A stretch of DNA of 64,000 bases. It comes from Apostichopus japonicus. Lineage: Eukaryota > Echinodermata > Holothuroidea > Aspidochirotida > Stichopodidae. The notes beneath the pieces were generated by a model. It searched no databases. It was not told the DNA's origin and was given only the letters and a program-made list of their open reading frames with translations. Below, in pieces: positions 25,601-38,280 of this stretch. Numbering within the stretch: the first letter of the stretch is position 1; every line of letters begins with the position of its first letter. The stretch covers positions 19,269,265 through 19,333,264 of the forward strand of contig NC_092573.1 of assembly GCF_037975245.1 (NCBI RefSeq). Direction: 5' to 3'. The position numbers were made by a program, and so were the translations under genes.

Positions 25601-27134
25601 ACATATATAGTTTTCTTACCTTTGCGTCTGTCCCATCAGTAAAGATCCACGCACACGAACCACAATGAAAGAAATCACCGCTTTATTATGGTATCCAATA
25701 AAGAAAACGAAAATTCGAAGAAAAAAAAAAAGTTTGAAAAAAAAAATAAAAAAATGCGAAATTAAGAATGAAGTATTCCTTGCGGATACAGCTGATGTAC
25801 CCTAGAGTTTCCTATTAACCGCTGTCCGGGCACATTTTCTTCGCTTCGTTACGCAAGGTGGCATGAGATAAACTGTAATCGTGTGGCCGAATCGACAGCT
25901 AAGGTGTGAAATTGACGTGTTAGATCTAATGACCCGTACTGGGTACACAGACACATACTGACTGACTGACAAGGCCTTACACGAAGTAAGTTTCTCAAAT
26001 ATCCTCTCTGTATGTATATGCCCTCTTTTTCTAATCTGGTTCCTGTTTTTCTTTATGGACGACAAAAAAAAATGACGAGCCTTCCTTCACAGCCGGGGCT
26101 TTTTCAAGCACGGTACGGGAATTACAAGCATTCTATTATCGTACTCGCTTTTGATAGTTGTAAAGGTGTTCTACTCTTGTGTTGAAAAGCCTATTAGGTA
26201 GTTCAAACACTTTGCACGTATCTTGCGGCGGTCTAGTGTGATCACGTTGCCTTCTGTACACAAGGGGTACTCCATTCAGTCGCGGGGAGGATTTGTGTTT
26301 TTTTTATCTTTCTAGTTTTTGTTTTTTCTTGTTTTTTGACAGACCTCCAAAAGAACGAATTTGTTTGCAGAATACTTTGCAAGGTGTGCTTGTTCTATGT
26401 ACATTGATTTGGTTGAGGAGGGCCTAAAGGCAAACTGAACAAGGCTTTTGAATTCACGATTGCTTCCATGAAAGATATAGGAAAATGCTGACGGCACATT
26501 CCTTACTTCTGTTGGATCGCGCCTCTATAGTCAACAAATAACTAAATCCATATAATTCGTTCTATATATTTTCTTCGATAGATATTCTTTTTTTATTGCT
26601 AATTTCACGCCCAAAGACTTTAAATCGCTTGAGGTTAATTTGGCAATCAAAATTCACAAAGGATTCACATTCCGTAATTCTGTTCCATTCTTTTGTACAG
26701 TTTATCGGTATAGTGGTACACTATATACTGCAGATTGGTGGTTAGTTACCCATATTACACAATCAAATATATATATATAGGTACAACGAAAGACGAATTA
26801 ACAAAGTGATATTGGGGAGTTATATACCGATATGCCTAAATGACAAGTAGTACTAAAATATCTTGTTAAAAGCAACTTAACTGTGTACAAGACTATATTT
26901 GGTGTGGTACATATAGGCTCGTTAATGATGTATAAATAACATAAATGGTTTGTACATTGTTGAAAATTGTCGAGCATTGATCTGAAATGCTCCGCTCAGT
27001 CGAGAAGGTGGAAGAACAGAGAGTTGGGACTTCAGATTTGTGAGATGATTGACAGTATATGGGTTAAAATTGATAGTTTCACAGAGTTACTATCGCTATA
27101 GTTTCATTAAAATCCCCCCCCCCACCCTAAAAAA
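22668..27134. other. Long non-coding stretch, no gene seen
   Basis: Very AT-rich. Contains an (ATA/ATG)n stretch at about 23898-23930 followed by a duplicated AAACATGTCTAAA unit, small (TA)n tracts near 24497-24512 and 25592-25610, and A-rich sequence at 25715-25755. A C10 run at 27114-27123 borders the next repeat. The minus-strand 87-codon frame at 25802-26065 has no recognisable motif. Confidence 0.5.
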
Positions 27135-27317
27135 GGTACCCAGGTCACCCAGGAAAAAACCTGGGCACGAAAACAAAACTACCGAACGACTGATCCGCTT
27201 CCAGCCCCAGTCCCCTTGCATCGGGACTGTGACTGTGTGATCATCGTCAGGTGTGCATCACCATTCCCCTCGAAAGGGAACAGATACATGATCTTAGCCA
27301 AAAGGCCGAGAAGCGAT
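27135..27317 (-). repeat. U2 snRNA-headed SINE-like repeat, well-preserved copy
   Basis: Read from 27317 leftwards it starts AT then CGCTTCTCGGCCTTTTGGCT and continues AAGATCATG, TATCTGTTC. That is the U2 snRNA 5' end with the GUAGUA branchpoint-pairing segment truncated. Downstream, the sequence is not U2. It has a small CCCTTTCGAGGGG hairpin, then a longer stem with AGTCCC and GGGACT flanking the loop GATGCAAG, and then AGTTTTGT, which resembles an Sm site (consensus AUUUUUG). It ends in a hairpin of CCCAGG, six T and CCTGGG. The whole body is shared with 408-591, so it is a repeat family, not a one-off pseudogene. Total length about 183 nt, with a poly(G) tract just beyond the 3' end on the transcript strand. 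Confidence 0.8.
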
Positions 27318-28948
27318 AAAAAAGGGTATTTCGTTTGGTAAAAAGAATTCCCTTAACTTCATGGGATCAGTTTAGCAGCGGCATATTTTGTCTTCATTCC
27401 ATGCACCACTTGAAAGTTGGAAATATTGTTTACACTTTAACAACATGTCAAAAGACGAATGTGTGAACAAAACTTTTGACAGTGGCATTTATTCTTTGGC
27501 GCGATTCAACAAAAATAGAGAAGCATATACAGCCAGTGTTTCATTGGCATTATAACAGCGCTGTTATATATAGTTTTTTATTCTGTTACTAACAGCTCAT
27601 TTTTAATGCCAATCCATTTTTGTGTCCCACATATTCAAAACAGTGTAAACTTTATTTTGTTCTCACATTGAGTGACAATGCTTTGACGTTTACCCCGCAA
27701 TCAATTTCTCGAATGTCAGAGGTGGCGGAGCCGGGACGGGGAGGTGGGGGGGGGTAGGGGACAGGCAACCCCCTTTCGCTACCCCAGTGGCTATTGTTCT
27801 TGCGTCAAGTTGTGCATGAGAGACACTACTGCTAGCAGACTGCCAGATACACTTCATGATAGCGCATCAGTTTGATCTGTTATAACTGAGACATGGAGGT
27901 ATTACCCAGATTGTATACAAAGGGATGCATGCGTACTCCACTGCAGTATTCCAAACGTTCCTGTCACCTCCTGGGGGAGGGTGCCGGGGGGGTGGGTGAA
28001 TAAAGTATGTCTTTCGAAGTTGTTGCCAGAGTTGAAGTAGGAAGTTCGGGCATAACGGTGGTCTCACATGTACATACTGTTGAACAGAAATGAGTAGATA
28101 CCAGGTCATGTTTTGACGGTATACTGCCTGTAGCCCTATCGGGACAAGTTACGAAATAATTGTATGATTGTTCTTTATGAAAACAACGAAATATGTACTG
28201 GTACATATATGATTAATATTAATGTAGGTAACAATGACTGCGTATGGAAGCATAATGCGTAATGGAACATACCTTTCCCTCAAACAAAAATATCACGTTC
28301 TCAAACACTTCCAACCATCCCCCCCCCCCCCACCCCCTCACTCTAACACAAAATTAGCACGCTGACAATGTGGCTTGGCTACGGGCAAATAGAAAATCAA
28401 AAGTAAGCAAAGCGGTTTAGAAAATACACAAACCTCCAAATTTGTAATTCGTTATAAACCATATGTATCATGTGGGACATCAACGTGGAGGGGGGGGGGG
28501 GGGGATTCCTCCATCATGCTGGCGCACCTCCCCATTAAATCGCCCGCATGAAATAAAAACACATATTATACTTGTTCATTTTCTAAGCTTCCTTTGAATT
28601 TGTCGATCATTTTGTAGGCCCCCCCAAAAAAAGAAGCTTAAGTTTAAGGTTAAAATATGACGTAGAAATTCTCTCGTCTCTCCTTTCATCAAACCTACAT
28701 TTTTCTGTTACCCCTGTCATTAAATGGAAGTGACCAGGTATAGAATTATTGACATCTTAGTTTCGCTTCAACCGAGGAAAAGATTTGAAAGGTGTTGCAC
28801 ACCTGCAGCTTATGGCGGCTTGAGAATACATCAATAACTCGAAACTTCCCCTGCACAAGGTAATAACTGTAATGAAACGTCATCACCTGGAAAAATGTGT
28901 GGCAACGACCTGGTCAACCTTACAAAAATCAATGAAAGTTAATTCAAC

Positions 28949-28956
<8 letters not shown>
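27318..28956. other. Non-coding DNA with several homopolymer runs
   Basis: A hAT-terminus-like CAGAGGTGGCGGAGCCGGG starts at 27717 and is followed by a G-rich tract; no partner end or target duplication was located. A poly(C) run at about 28319-28331 and poly(G) at about 28489-28504 are present. No gene seen. Confidence 0.45.

Positions 28957-29034
<78 letters not shown>
28957..29034. repeat. (TA)n microsatellite
   Basis: Pure alternating TA, directly abutting the SINE-type tail at 29035. Confidence 0.95.
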
Positions 29035-29038
<4 letters not shown>

Positions 29039-29071
29039 GAAATATTATTGAGTTGGAAAATCCAGAACAGT
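29035..29071 (-). repeat. Retroposon 3' tail shared with the SINE at 47361
   Basis: AATTGAAAT, then ATTATTGAGTTGGAAAATCC and AGAACAGT match 47382-47418 with a few differences. In both places the segment sits directly beside a (TA)n tract, which on the minus strand would be the retroposon's terminal repeat. Here the tRNA-like head is missing, so this is a 5'-truncated copy or the tail of the partner LINE. Confidence 0.65.
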
Positions 29072-30540
29072 ATATACATTTTTTATACAGACAGCGTCAC
29101 TGGTTCATCAGACACTCAAAGAGGAATTAAGTTAAGTTGAGGAAAGTTTCAGATTGGCACGTTTTAGGACATGAAATGTATGCATGCTTTACGTGGTTAG
29201 ATTCTTTCCACAAGTGGACATTCTTAGCAGCAACTGTCGGTCAAAAGAGGAACATGAGAAAAACTTAACCACAATGAAATATTTACATTTTTTCTTCTTC
29301 TATACGATCTTTCGGACTTCCAACACTTATCTATGATTCATAATCTCTAAATGCTCAAGAGTGAATAAAACTATGTTTGACAAGGTCTGAGACCACGCCC
29401 CTCCCCCGACCCTATCTCAACCCCTCCTTGACACACATTCAAACGGTTTTATGTATAACTTGTATTTGCTAACTGCGCATTTTGTGCTTTTTCGACTATA
29501 ATGATTTGCGGCAGTTTTAGACCTGTTTAGCTCGGTCAATAGATTCCTTTAAAATAATAAATTTTCGTCCACATTCTACTTCATGTGTGATGTCAAAGTT
29601 TGTCGACTGAAGTTGTAGTTTCAAGTTTTCTTTTATGAAACTGTAACGTGCTTATTACCCCGGGGTACATCATCCAGAGGGTACATGACCCAGGGGTACC
29701 GTTACACAGATGTACTCCAAATGACGGGTACTTTTTTATTTGACTGTTGAGTGGTAGTTCAAACATAGGAAGAAGAAACGTTTCATTTAAGTTGATGAGT
29801 CATTCTGGTTGGACACATCATCTTATAGTGTCAAAGCTATATTTTATTGGATAACGTATCCGACAATAAGAAAATAATGAAGTTTTCTTCTTCATTTGAG
29901 ATATGAGACTTTACCAGCGTCCAACCCACTGTTCTTGCTAATCGTACGCCCAGCATCTGATGAACTTGTAATATACCGGTAGTGTTATTAATATTAATTT
30001 GAAAAACAAATATTCAATGTTACACCATGGATTACAGAATTAAAGAAAAATATTTCTATAATTACTGAAATTTATTGAAAGCTTCTTATGACTTAATATT
30101 TCAAAATGAGAAACTGTCTGACTGTGTGATACTTTCTGCGATATATTTCTGAATCAGAATTCAAAGTGATGAAAGTTGGATATACACTGCGAAAGTGCTG
30201 ATTCTTTTCAAATGTTTTATAAAGAAAGTTTTGAAAGAGCATTGAAAAGTATTTATTTGACTTTTCAAATTCTTCTTCTCAGACTAATTAGATTAGGCGC
30301 TGCACTAATATCCTAAACAGTTAGACTGAAATGATAAATTTATGAAATTGATGGAGGATGGGCATCAAGTGATTCAAAGAGTGAATGTATCAAATGTAGC
30401 AGTACCAGAACTAGCAAAATAATCGATGGATGGAAATCCCGGAAGTCAGGAATTACGCTTTAGAGGGGCGCCAACAACTTGATGCGGGGCACAATATTTT
30501 TTGTCCTGTAACTTGTGACGCTTTTGATCCTATATACTGT
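29072..30540. other. Non-coding AT-rich DNA
   Basis: No gene seen. A short imperfect repeat of GGGTACAT / GGGGTACC units at about 29662-29720 is the only local structure. Confidence 0.5.
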
Positions 30541-31323
30541 ACATATACACCAGCTGGTATATATGTTATAATGTAGCTATACACATACACCAGCTGGTAT
30601 ATGTGTTCTACTATAGCTGTACACATACACTAGCTGGTATGTATGTTCTACTATAGTTTTACATATACACCAGCTGGTATACATGTTATACTATAGCTAT
30701 ACACATGCACCATCTGGTATATGTTCTACTGTAGCTGTGCACATACACCAGCTGGTATATATGTTATACTATAGCTGTACACGTACACCAGCTGGTATAT
30801 ATGTTATACTATAGCTGTACACGTATACCAGCTGGTATATATGTTCTACTATAGCTGTGCACATACACCAGGTGGTATATATGTTATACTATAGCTGTAC
30901 ACATACACCAGCTGGTATATATGTTATACTATAGCTATACACATACACCAGCTGGTATATATGTTATACTATAGCTGTACACGTATACCAGGTGGTATAT
31001 ATGTTCTACTATAGCTATACACATACACCAGCTGGTATATATGTTATACTATAGCTGTACTCGTATACCAGGTGGTATATATGTTCTACTATAGCTGTAC
31101 ACATACACCAGCTGGTATATATGTTCTACCGTAGCTGTGCACATGCACCAGCTGGTATATATGTTCTACTGTAGCTGTGCACATACACCAGTCGGTATAT
31201 GTTTTACTTTACCTATACACCAGCTGGTATATATACGTTCTTCCATAGCTGTGCAGATACAGGCAGCTGATATATATGGTCTACCATAGCTGTATATACA
31301 CCAGCTGGTATATACGTTCTACT
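30541..31323 (+). repeat. 40-bp-period minisatellite, about 20 units
   Basis: The consensus unit is ACATACACCAGCTGGTATAT followed by ATGTTATACTATAGCTGTAC. Units vary at scattered positions, and several shortened or rearranged units lie at the right end (after about 31190). The core CCAGCTGG is palindromic; in units with GTATACCAGCTGGTATAT the palindrome extends to 16 bp (TATACCAGCTGGTATA). The units have no unique spacers, so this is not a CRISPR-like array. Confidence 0.95.
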
Positions 31324-33915
31324 TTCTCAATTATATCATTAAATAACGTTCATGACATTTAGAATAAGCAAACGCATAAACAGTTGCTGGGTATATAGAA
31401 ACTCCCATGGTCGCTGAACAGACAAAAACTGGAAGGCCATTACAACACTGCAAAGCCTTTACATATGCAATGTGTATAGGGTTTTTAGCCTATTGTTAGA
31501 TAGTTTGCGGTGATCAGCTTTTCTTCGCGCTAAATAGATTTTCAACACAAAAGGATCGTTCTAACTGTTAGAAGAGGCAATCAACATGGACAAATGAAGG
31601 CGTTTGTGGCCATACAATAAACCCGTGAGAGCGATATACCAATTATAGCTTTGATAGGCAAGTTCTTGAAAATGAAAAGAAAGAAGGAAAGAAAGAAAGA
31701 GAGAAAGGTGGAGTGAGTGAGACAAACCGTAGGCAATAGCCAAGTACTGCAATGTATTGTGGGAAAAGAGTGAGAGATAAAAGAGATCTTTTCAATTTTG
31801 AGCCGTGAATAGGACTAGAAGTGAGAGATGAGCACATCACTTGAGATTCTACCAATAGTGAAGATGGTATTGATTGCTGATACGTGTGAATTCAAAGACA
31901 AGACAACAAGAAGATGGGTTTGTTCACAATCATTGTTCCGGGTGCCTCTTCTAAGGTGATAACGGTATACCTGATAAAATTTAAGATGAGGCCAGGCTAA
32001 GATGAGCTCTCTAAGTTTACCACCGGGTTCATGTCACCAGACCTAAAGAAACGGGTCCGGGGGTATTGGGGGGTGAGAGGGGGGGGGGGGTACCGCTCTG
32101 GGACCCGGCCAGGTTAATTGGCAGGGGTCAGGGAAAATTTATTTCATGAGAAACTATATCTTCTCACTTTTATCAAAATGAAAACTTCTAAAAGTGGGCT
32201 CTGATGCAAATTACAGCCCGTGGGCACTCTGTAGTTGCACTCACGTGAGTTTTTAGGATCTGTGTTGTACTTAACGAACAAGCCTATAGCCGATTAGTTC
32301 AGGAGGAGCTGACAGAGAAGTAAACCCATCCACCATAATTATCTTCTGTGATATAGATGCATGTGATGAACAACCACAAGCCCCCCCCTTCCTCCCCTCC
32401 CCCAAACTGCTAGGAAAGTTAGATTTTCCTTTGAGAGATATCGGTACTTTAGCAACAGCATACCATTGTTTCAAGTTGAAATGGTTTTTTATTCATTACA
32501 TTGGTCATGTTTTTTTTTCAAATTTAGTTATTGTTCGGATATATTATGATACCTTCTCATTTTGGTGCAAGCTAATCGACGTATTCAACATTATCTTACG
32601 CTGGCATTTTTGTCAGTAACATTTACTAATGGCAACCCCCCCCCCTCCCCCCTTTGCTGGCGTAACTTTCTTAGCTATTTAGAATTTGACTCGCAAAACT
32701 ACTTTGTTTTGATAAATCCTTGCTAAGTTTATAAATGTTAGTGGGTCTAACGTCTCGGTCCTAAGTGGATCTTTTTTCAGACAAACAACCTCACACACAC
32801 ACAAACACCCTCTCTCACACACACACACCCACACAAATAGACAAGGGGGGCAGACACGTTAATTGGAAACTTGAAAGAAGAAAAGAACGGAAAACGACAG
32901 AACAACAGTAAGATGAGAGGTTTAGCCTTTGTTCGCCTCAGCCTGGAGAAGATTCTGCTGGATCGAAACGCTAGACATTCTTACTGTTATATATTAACCG
33001 ACACAGGCGCTTGTTGCAATAGTAGATAAGAAACAGTGTTTTCTATCTCTTCTTGTAACGTTGAAGCCTGTTTACTACGATGACATTTTTTGTTTTTAAC
33101 ATCCATTCATGAAATATGAAATACTGTTTGATTAAAGTTTTCCCTAGATCCAATCTGTTGCGTATTTACACGTACGCATGCGTATGTGTTCTTCGTCGAC
33201 GTCGTTATACATTTAACCTTATAATTGAAGGCCGACAATTTCCGGCAACCAAGTTTCAGTTACGTCATAGTTAATAAGTAACTTTTTTTTTTAAGATTTC
33301 TAAGCTGGGTTGTGTTCCAGCCATGTGTAATGTCATGAAGACCAGGAAGTTCCCTAACAAATCCTGGTGAAGAATGAGCGATCGACTATTGTATCCACAT
33401 TATCCTTATTTATTCACATGATGGTCCTCTTCCCGGCTTCTCAAATTGTTTTCGTTCAGTGTGTTTGGGGATTACACACATGCACATACAATGTTTGATA
33501 TGCACATATAGAGTGGGTGGCCCATATGTACCATGACACAGCCTACACGGAATTTACGGTGGTTGCGATCGTATACTACTAAAAACACGAAGAGAAACAG
33601 AAAGATAGAGGGAAAAACAGACTCAGAGAAAGAGAGATATAAGAGGTCAACACCAAAATAAGTTGTAAAATCCAGCGATGTCATTTTACGATCTTCTTGG
33701 ACACTATGAACCGAACCGCATGTCAAGACCCTTACTTTATAGACTGCCTCCGTCGATATTAAAGGAACACATTACGTCGTACAGAAGACTTCACGTGCAG
33801 ATGAACCTATATATTGTCTGGTTCTGGTAAAGTAATCTGGTATAAGGCTGCAGTGTACTAAATGGTCAGTCCCGTTTGGTTAGTAACAATAGTTATATAT
33901 GCAGGCTGCTTTTGA
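31324..33915. other. Non-coding DNA, no gene seen
   Basis: Contains a GAAA/GAAAG-rich tract at about 31671-31710, poly(G) at about 32080-32090, poly(C) at about 32636-32652 and (CA)n at about 32790-32830. Open frames are short and repeat-driven. Confidence 0.5.
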
Positions 33916-34600
33916 ATATGGGTGGCACATTTAAGAAACATATCACTGTACAGATCCCATAGTGACGTCATGCATAATTAACATCATATCTATACTTTTC
34001 TATATAGATGAAAGAATTGCCATTGTGTACACATATACACTTATACAGGTGAATAAAAGTGTGCCCGGAAAAGTGATCTTGAATTATGCTAGTTTAACTT
34101 TCCCCGTTGATTGGAACACTGGTACGCCACATTAACTATGTAAGATATATTAAAGAGGTATGTTAATGTCTACATAGCCCATTTTGATGCCATGATCTTG
34201 ACCACAAATCAAGAACTTATTACACGTATGAGAGAATAACTTTCTGACTGATTACAAGTAGCGACATGCCACTTTAAATATATCAGGGCACATTAAAGAG
34301 ATACATAAATCTCTAGATCTTATTAAAACGCTTGAGTGTTAAATTTAAGAGCATATCAACATATTACGAGATGACTTGATATATAGGAAACACGTCATGT
34401 CCACAAATAACTTGAAGATGAATCACATGGAGCCTGTGTCTGGAAAAGTGAAACTAATGATGGTTTAACTTTCTGATTATGTTGCAATGCTGACATGTCT
34501 CTTTAAATATTTAAAGTACTTTAAAGGAGATATATAACTGTACAGATTCCATTCTGCATTTTACGTGGCAGTCTTTGTATATTTGCTAGAACTATATTGC
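33916..34600 (+). repeat. Degenerate tandem repeat, unit about 150-220 bp
   Basis: Several blocks recur in the same order: ACATTAAAGAGATA or a variant, then CTGTACAGATCCCAT, then CATG/TCATG..CTT, then GGAAAAGTGA, then GGTTTAACTTTC, then TGACATGTCTCTTTAAATAT. Clear starts are near 33925, 34142, 34290 and 34512. The copies are strongly diverged and of unequal length, which suggests an old array. Boundaries are approximate. Confidence 0.5.
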
Positions 34601-35493
34601 TTTCTTGGCTAGTGAGTAGACACAGCCTATTTATTTACTAGTTAGATTATTCCCATCATCAGGGCCCCCGACACAGGTTTGGGATTGGTAAGGGTGGGGG
34701 AGGGGAGGGGGGTTTGAGAGGGGACGGGACACCATCTCTAAGTGAAGTTGAAATTGCCATACTTGCATGGAACTTTCTCTCTTAACCCGTATATCCTTAA
34801 GCCTACCTTTTCTCTATAGTCATTCACCTATCATCTCCCCAGTCCCAGCTACTTCCATCTCCCGTCTCTTCTCCTCGTCCCTTCTTGCCCTCTCCCCTAC
34901 CTACCTTCATCTCTCCCCTACCTACCTACCTCCCCCTCTCCCCTAACTTCCTACATTCACTTACCTTACCTCTCTCTAACAACCCTACCTCGTTTCATTG
35001 AATTATCAGATGAAGGTAGTTGTATGTATATGTCATTTCTCGTGGTAATATATATGTATATATACGAAGATGGAATTCACCAAACCATCACAACTACTAT
35101 AGCCATGAAACACAACGTAATAATTTAACCATAATTCAATTTAATGTTAAAAAGATATAGACGACAGCAACTTGTACACAAGCTGTATACAACTAATACT
35201 ACTGTTCACAGCTTATTTACCGTAGACTAGAAACCCCAGGTCAAAGGTCGAACTAAATCCTGCAAGGAGTTTCTTCCCTGTTTCTCTCACGAATCATTTG
35301 TCATCGCATACACAACGCTTGTAGTAATTCACTGCGTGATGAATCAAATCAGTGACAAGTTTAAGGTCCCAATGTGGTAGAATTACGCACCCTTAACCGC
35401 CGAACAACGGACTTTACACCTAAGACTTATAAAACTTGTCAGTTCGACATAGGTGGCACGCTTGGATAGATTTATGACCGACGTTTGCGCTCG
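34601..35493. other. Non-coding DNA with pyrimidine tract
   Basis: A G-rich tract at about 34685-34725 is followed by a long pyrimidine-rich stretch at about 34798-34992, built of CTACCTACC and CTCTCCCCT units. No gene seen. Confidence 0.5.
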
Positions 35494-35525
35494 ATATATA
35501 TATATATATATATGTCGTTGTTGTA

Positions 35526-35604
<79 letters not shown>

Positions 35605-35616
35605 CCTATGTCGTTG

Positions 35617-35652
<36 letters not shown>
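35494..35652. repeat. Interrupted (TA)n array
   Basis: Long alternating TA blocks separated by repeated GTCGTTGTT interruptions at about 35514 and 35610, so the array is a higher-order tandem of TA plus a short spacer. Tyr/Ile-repeat open frames here are artefacts. Confidence 0.9.
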
Positions 35653-35656
<4 letters not shown>

Positions 35657-35738
35657 TAGTGGTCCATACTGATAATATAAAAGATAAACAAGCGAATATT
35701 TTTAACAACGACATACTGCTATATTTCGGAGTGGTCAC

Positions 35739-35908
35739 CACTCCATCGTCAGGCAATTGTATTTATGTCCCTAAACTTTGCTATTTTGAAATTTTCTATG
35801 GTATATGCATCTGGCAATAACAGAGTGAGTGACGTCATTTCAAAGCTGTAAATACATCAAATATAATTTGTCGTTCTTTATAACGTGACAATTGCCTGAC
35901 GATGAAGT
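35739..35908. repeat. Short inverted repeat, 17-bp arms
   Basis: CATCGTCAGGCAATTGT at about 35741-35757 is repeated in reverse complement as ACAATTGCCTGACGATG at about 35887-35903, enclosing about 130 bp. The left arm lies in GGAGTGGTCACCACTCCATC, which is itself a palindrome. GACGAtGGAGTGG-like text after a CCTGA motif is reminiscent of the 3' regions of some Penelope-like or LTR elements, but that is only a resemblance. Confidence 0.6.
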
Positions 35909-36244
35909 CTCCATAATTTTTTCATGATATCACAGGGAAGCATAATTTTGAGACCCATGGTATATTGTGCTTCACTTCCAAAGCATATACAGGGAACCCG
36001 TCTATCCCGTTGACCTCACAGGACTTTCACAACAGATGAGTCTCAATTGCACATAAGGATCAAACGAACGTTTATCTTTTTTTTATCATCAAATGACTGG
36101 GCTAATGACTAGTTGCACCAGATTTGCACCTATTTGGTCGGAGAGAATGTTTCATAACGCACTTAATAATTAATTAAACCAGGGTAGAGCTAAGGCCACA
36201 TTAAGGTTGGGTTTTTATTTGAATAGAAACGCTGCTGAAGTTGG

Positions 36245-38141
<1,897 letters not shown>

Positions 38142-38280
38142 TTGTTGTTGTTGCTGGTGAGGAGCTGATCGAATGATCTGTAGACTAGTCTAAGTAGTCC
38201 AGCCACTTTGATTGTTAAACTCCCAAAGCTCTTCATTTCCCTGATATAGATGTGGTACAAAAGTGCAACACACATCAATT
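38142..38280 (+). repeat. Dispersed repeat family F, copy 1
   Basis: Shares AGTCCAGCCACTTT and flanking blocks with copies at 53693-53815 and 59116-59215. Around the core, GGAGCTGATCGAATGATCTG aligns with GGAACTGATTCAATGGTCTG in copy 2. It is the most diverged copy on its right side. The left part has a faint tRNA-like layout, but no good B box, so the origin is unresolved. Confidence 0.55.

Noticed and set aside
30541-31323. CRISPR-like array
   Set aside because: The whole 40-bp unit repeats with no unique spacers, in an animal genome; it is a minisatellite.
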